From Nocardioides speluncae (GTDB taxonomy: Bacteria > Actinomycetota > Actinomycetes > Propionibacteriales > Nocardioidaceae): a DNA stretch of 64,000 nucleotides. Of this stretch, positions 62,510-64,000 are shown one piece after another. Within the stretch, counting starts at the first letter, position 1, and every line of letters begins with the position of its first letter. The notes below the pieces were generated by a model. That model made no database searches. It was not told the DNA's origin and saw nothing but the letters and a program-made list of their open reading frames with translations. A program made the position numbers and the translations under genes. The DNA lies in the NCBI RefSeq assembly GCF_003121585.1, contig NZ_QEOO01000042.1, forward strand, positions 124,001 to 188,000, in the 5' to 3' direction.

Positions 62510-62608
62510 CCGTTCGGAAGCCAAGGGCTTTGCCCACTTCCTCAGCCAACGCTCAGCGGTACGGCGCGCCGCCGAAATCGGCACCTGCCGCCGACCTAGC
62601 GTGACCCG

Positions 62609-63469
62609 GTGACTTTCGACCGTTATGGGGCGGACGTGCTGTCGTCCGGCTGGAGGGAACCGGCGCGCGGCCGCGCGGTGGAGCACGGTGCCGAGATCGG
62701 CCTGGTCGTCGAAGAGGTGACCACCGACTGGTGCGGCGAGATCGTGGCCGTGGACCGCGACCTGCACACGCTCACCCTCGAGGACCGGCGCGGCACCCGC
62801 CGTGCATTCCCGCTCGGGCCCGGCTTCCTGCTCGAGGGCAAGCCGGTGATCCTGGTCGCGCCGGTACGCCGCGCAGCGCCCGCCAAGCCGACCCGGACTG
62901 CCTCCGGCTCGGTCGCGGTTCACGGGGCCAAGGCGCGGGTCGCCCGAGCCTCCCGGATCTTCGTCGAGGGCCGGCACGACGCCGAGCTGGTCGAGAAGGT
63001 CTGGGGCGACGACCTGCGGCTGGAGGGTGTGGTCGTGGAGTACCTCGAGGGTGCCGACGACCTGGCCGACCACCTGCGTGAGTTCGGACCCAGCCCGCAC
63101 CGGCGGGTCGGCGTACTCCTCGACCACCTGGTCGAGGGCTCCAAGGAGAGCCGGATCGCGCGTTCGGTCCAGAACTCGACGGTCGGCGAGCACGTGCTGA
63201 TCGTGGGCCACCCGTTCATCGACATCTGGGCCGCGGTCAAGCCGCACCGGGTCGGGCTGGAGGAGTGGCCCGCCGTACCGCGCAGCATCGAGTGGAAGAA
63301 GGGCATCTGCCAGTCGCTCGGCTGGCCGCACGCCGACCAGGCCGACATTGCGCGGGCCTGGAAGTTCATCCTCTCGCGTGTCGGCTCCTACGCCGACCTG
63401 GAACCCGCACTTCTCGGTAGGGTCGAGGAACTCATCGACTTCGTCACAGGAGATGGCACCGATGTCTGA
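62609..63469 (+). CDS. DUF3097 family protein
   Basis: This has 286 residues from GTG. The family pattern is seen in DRYGADVLSSGWREPARGR, RASRIFVEGRHDAELVEKVWG and VGVLLDHLVEGSKESRIA, and HPFIDIWAAVKPHRVG. The E-G-x-x-D and D-x-x-x-x-x-S-K residues recall TOPRIM-type acidic clusters, as noted for DUF3097. A nucleic-acid role is possible but unproven. TAGCGT six bases before GTG suggests a leaderless start. It overlaps the next gene by 8 bp. Confidence 0.88.
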   Translation: MTFDRYGADVLSSGWREPARGRAVEHGAEIGLVVEEVTTDWCGEIVAVDRDLHTLTLEDRRGTRRAFPLGPGFLLEGKPVILVAPVRRAAPAKPTRTASGSVAVHGAKARVARASRIFVEGRHDAELVEKVWGDDLRLEGVVVEYLEGADDLADHLREFGPSPHRRVGVLLDHLVEGSKESRIARSVQNSTVGEHVLIVGHPFIDIWAAVKPHRVGLEEWPAVPRSIEWKKGICQSLGWPHADQADIARAWKFILSRVGSYADLEPALLGRVEELIDFVTGDGTDV

Positions 63470-63980
63470 CACCAACGACCCGCAGGAGCCCGTAGAACTC
63501 GGCAAGCAAGAAGCCGGCGCCCCACCGCCGCCTCCTCCGCCCGCCCCCGAGAGCAGCTACGGCCAGACGCCGTACCCAGCGCCGCCGCCAGGTGCGCCTG
63601 GCCAGCCGTACGCCGGTCAGCCCGGCGCGCCGGCCGCCCTCTCGCCCTCCGACGAGAAGCTCTGGGCCGGCATGGCCCACTGGGGCGCGCTGATCGCGGG
63701 CATGGTCACCGGCCTGGCCTTCCTGGCGCCGCTTCTGGTGCTGGTGATCAAGGGCAACGCGTCACCGTGGGTCCGCCGCAACGCGGTCGAGTCGCTGAAC
63801 TTCCAGCTCTCGATGCTGATCTACTTCATCGTCTCGGTGGTCCTGATCTTCGTGCTGATCGGCATCCTGACCACGATCGCGCTCGGCGTCGCCTGGCTGG
63901 TGTTCACGATCATGGGTGCGGTCAAGACCAACAACGGCGAGGACTACAAGTACCCGATGACGATCCGGATGGTCAGCTAG
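63462..63980 (+). CDS. DUF4870 membrane protein
   Basis: This has 172 residues from the ATG at 63462. The first 60 residues are Pro/Gly/Ala/Tyr-rich and probably disordered. The DUF4870 core has DEKLWAGMAHWGALIAGMV, WVRRNAVESLNFQLSMLIYF and several hydrophobic helices (about four). Such small membrane proteins are abundant in actinobacteria with unknown function. It is coupled to the DUF3097 gene by overlap and ends just before the window edge. Confidence 0.85.
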   Translation: MSDTNDPQEPVELGKQEAGAPPPPPPPAPESSYGQTPYPAPPPGAPGQPYAGQPGAPAALSPSDEKLWAGMAHWGALIAGMVTGLAFLAPLLVLVIKGNASPWVRRNAVESLNFQLSMLIYFIVSVVLIFVLIGILTTIALGVAWLVFTIMGAVKTNNGEDYKYPMTIRMVS

Positions 63981-64000
63981 CCGGAGGTTCGCACGGAACC

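Overview
The window is high-GC actinobacterial chromosome. Gene content and order point to the Nocardioidaceae (a Nocardioides-like genome). The evidence is the order hrcA-dnaJ-rsmE-HIT-phoH-ybeY-corC, then cdd, era, recO and uppS, together with dnaG next to tRNA-Asn, many GTG starts, a Zur-regulated znuACB-zur operon, and a tmsAB pair for 10-methyl branched fatty acids. This placement is inferred from synteny and protein families; no search was run.

Layout. 1-9.6 kb: end of an AraC regulator, tRNA-Asn, dnaG, an L,D-transpeptidase, a secreted protein ending in LPVTG, dgt, and a LuxE-like/LuxC-like pair with a DinB protein. 9.7-15 kb: DUF5994, a hemerythrin remnant, a secreted cell-wall protein, dusB, a repeat-rich spacer, a lipoprotein, glyS. 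15-20 kb: a small accessory patch (frameshifted membrane gene, HTH regulator), then znuA-znuC-znuB-zur. 20-35 kb: uppS, a MarR regulator, recO, two tandem serine/threonine kinases, four GNAT genes around leuA with its leader peptide, a CHAP-type lytic protein, and two septum-formation lipoproteins. 35-49 kb: era, a siderophore-interacting protein, tmsB/tmsA, a sigma-factor cassette, a DUF559 protein, cdd, and a two-component system facing a MacB/FtsX exporter. 49-64 kb: corC, ybeY, phoH, HIT, a second sigma cassette, rsmE, dnaJ, hrcA (CIRCE), an iron-box DUF2470 gene, a metallo-hydrolase, DUF1707/PadR, DUF3097 and DUF4870.

How the genes work together. Most groups are tight operons with 4-bp ATGA overlaps. 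Many operon-first genes have a TANNNT-like box 6-8 nt before the start codon and no Shine-Dalgarno sequence, which fits leaderless transcription. Visible regulatory circuits are Zur on znuA, HrcA/CIRCE on hrcA-dnaJ, an IdeR/DtxR box on the DUF2470 gene, Leu-codon attenuation of leuA, and probable autoregulatory palindromes at the XRE, PadR and two-component loci.

The most striking unexplained feature is a set of long, near-perfect palindromes in spacers and twice within coding sequence. They include a hairpin of about 160 nt whose arm differences are all G-T compatible on one strand, four interleaved inverted blocks at a period of about 31 nt, and one 25-bp-arm palindrome present in two distant copies. 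No CRISPR array, complete insertion sequence, prophage or rRNA was seen.
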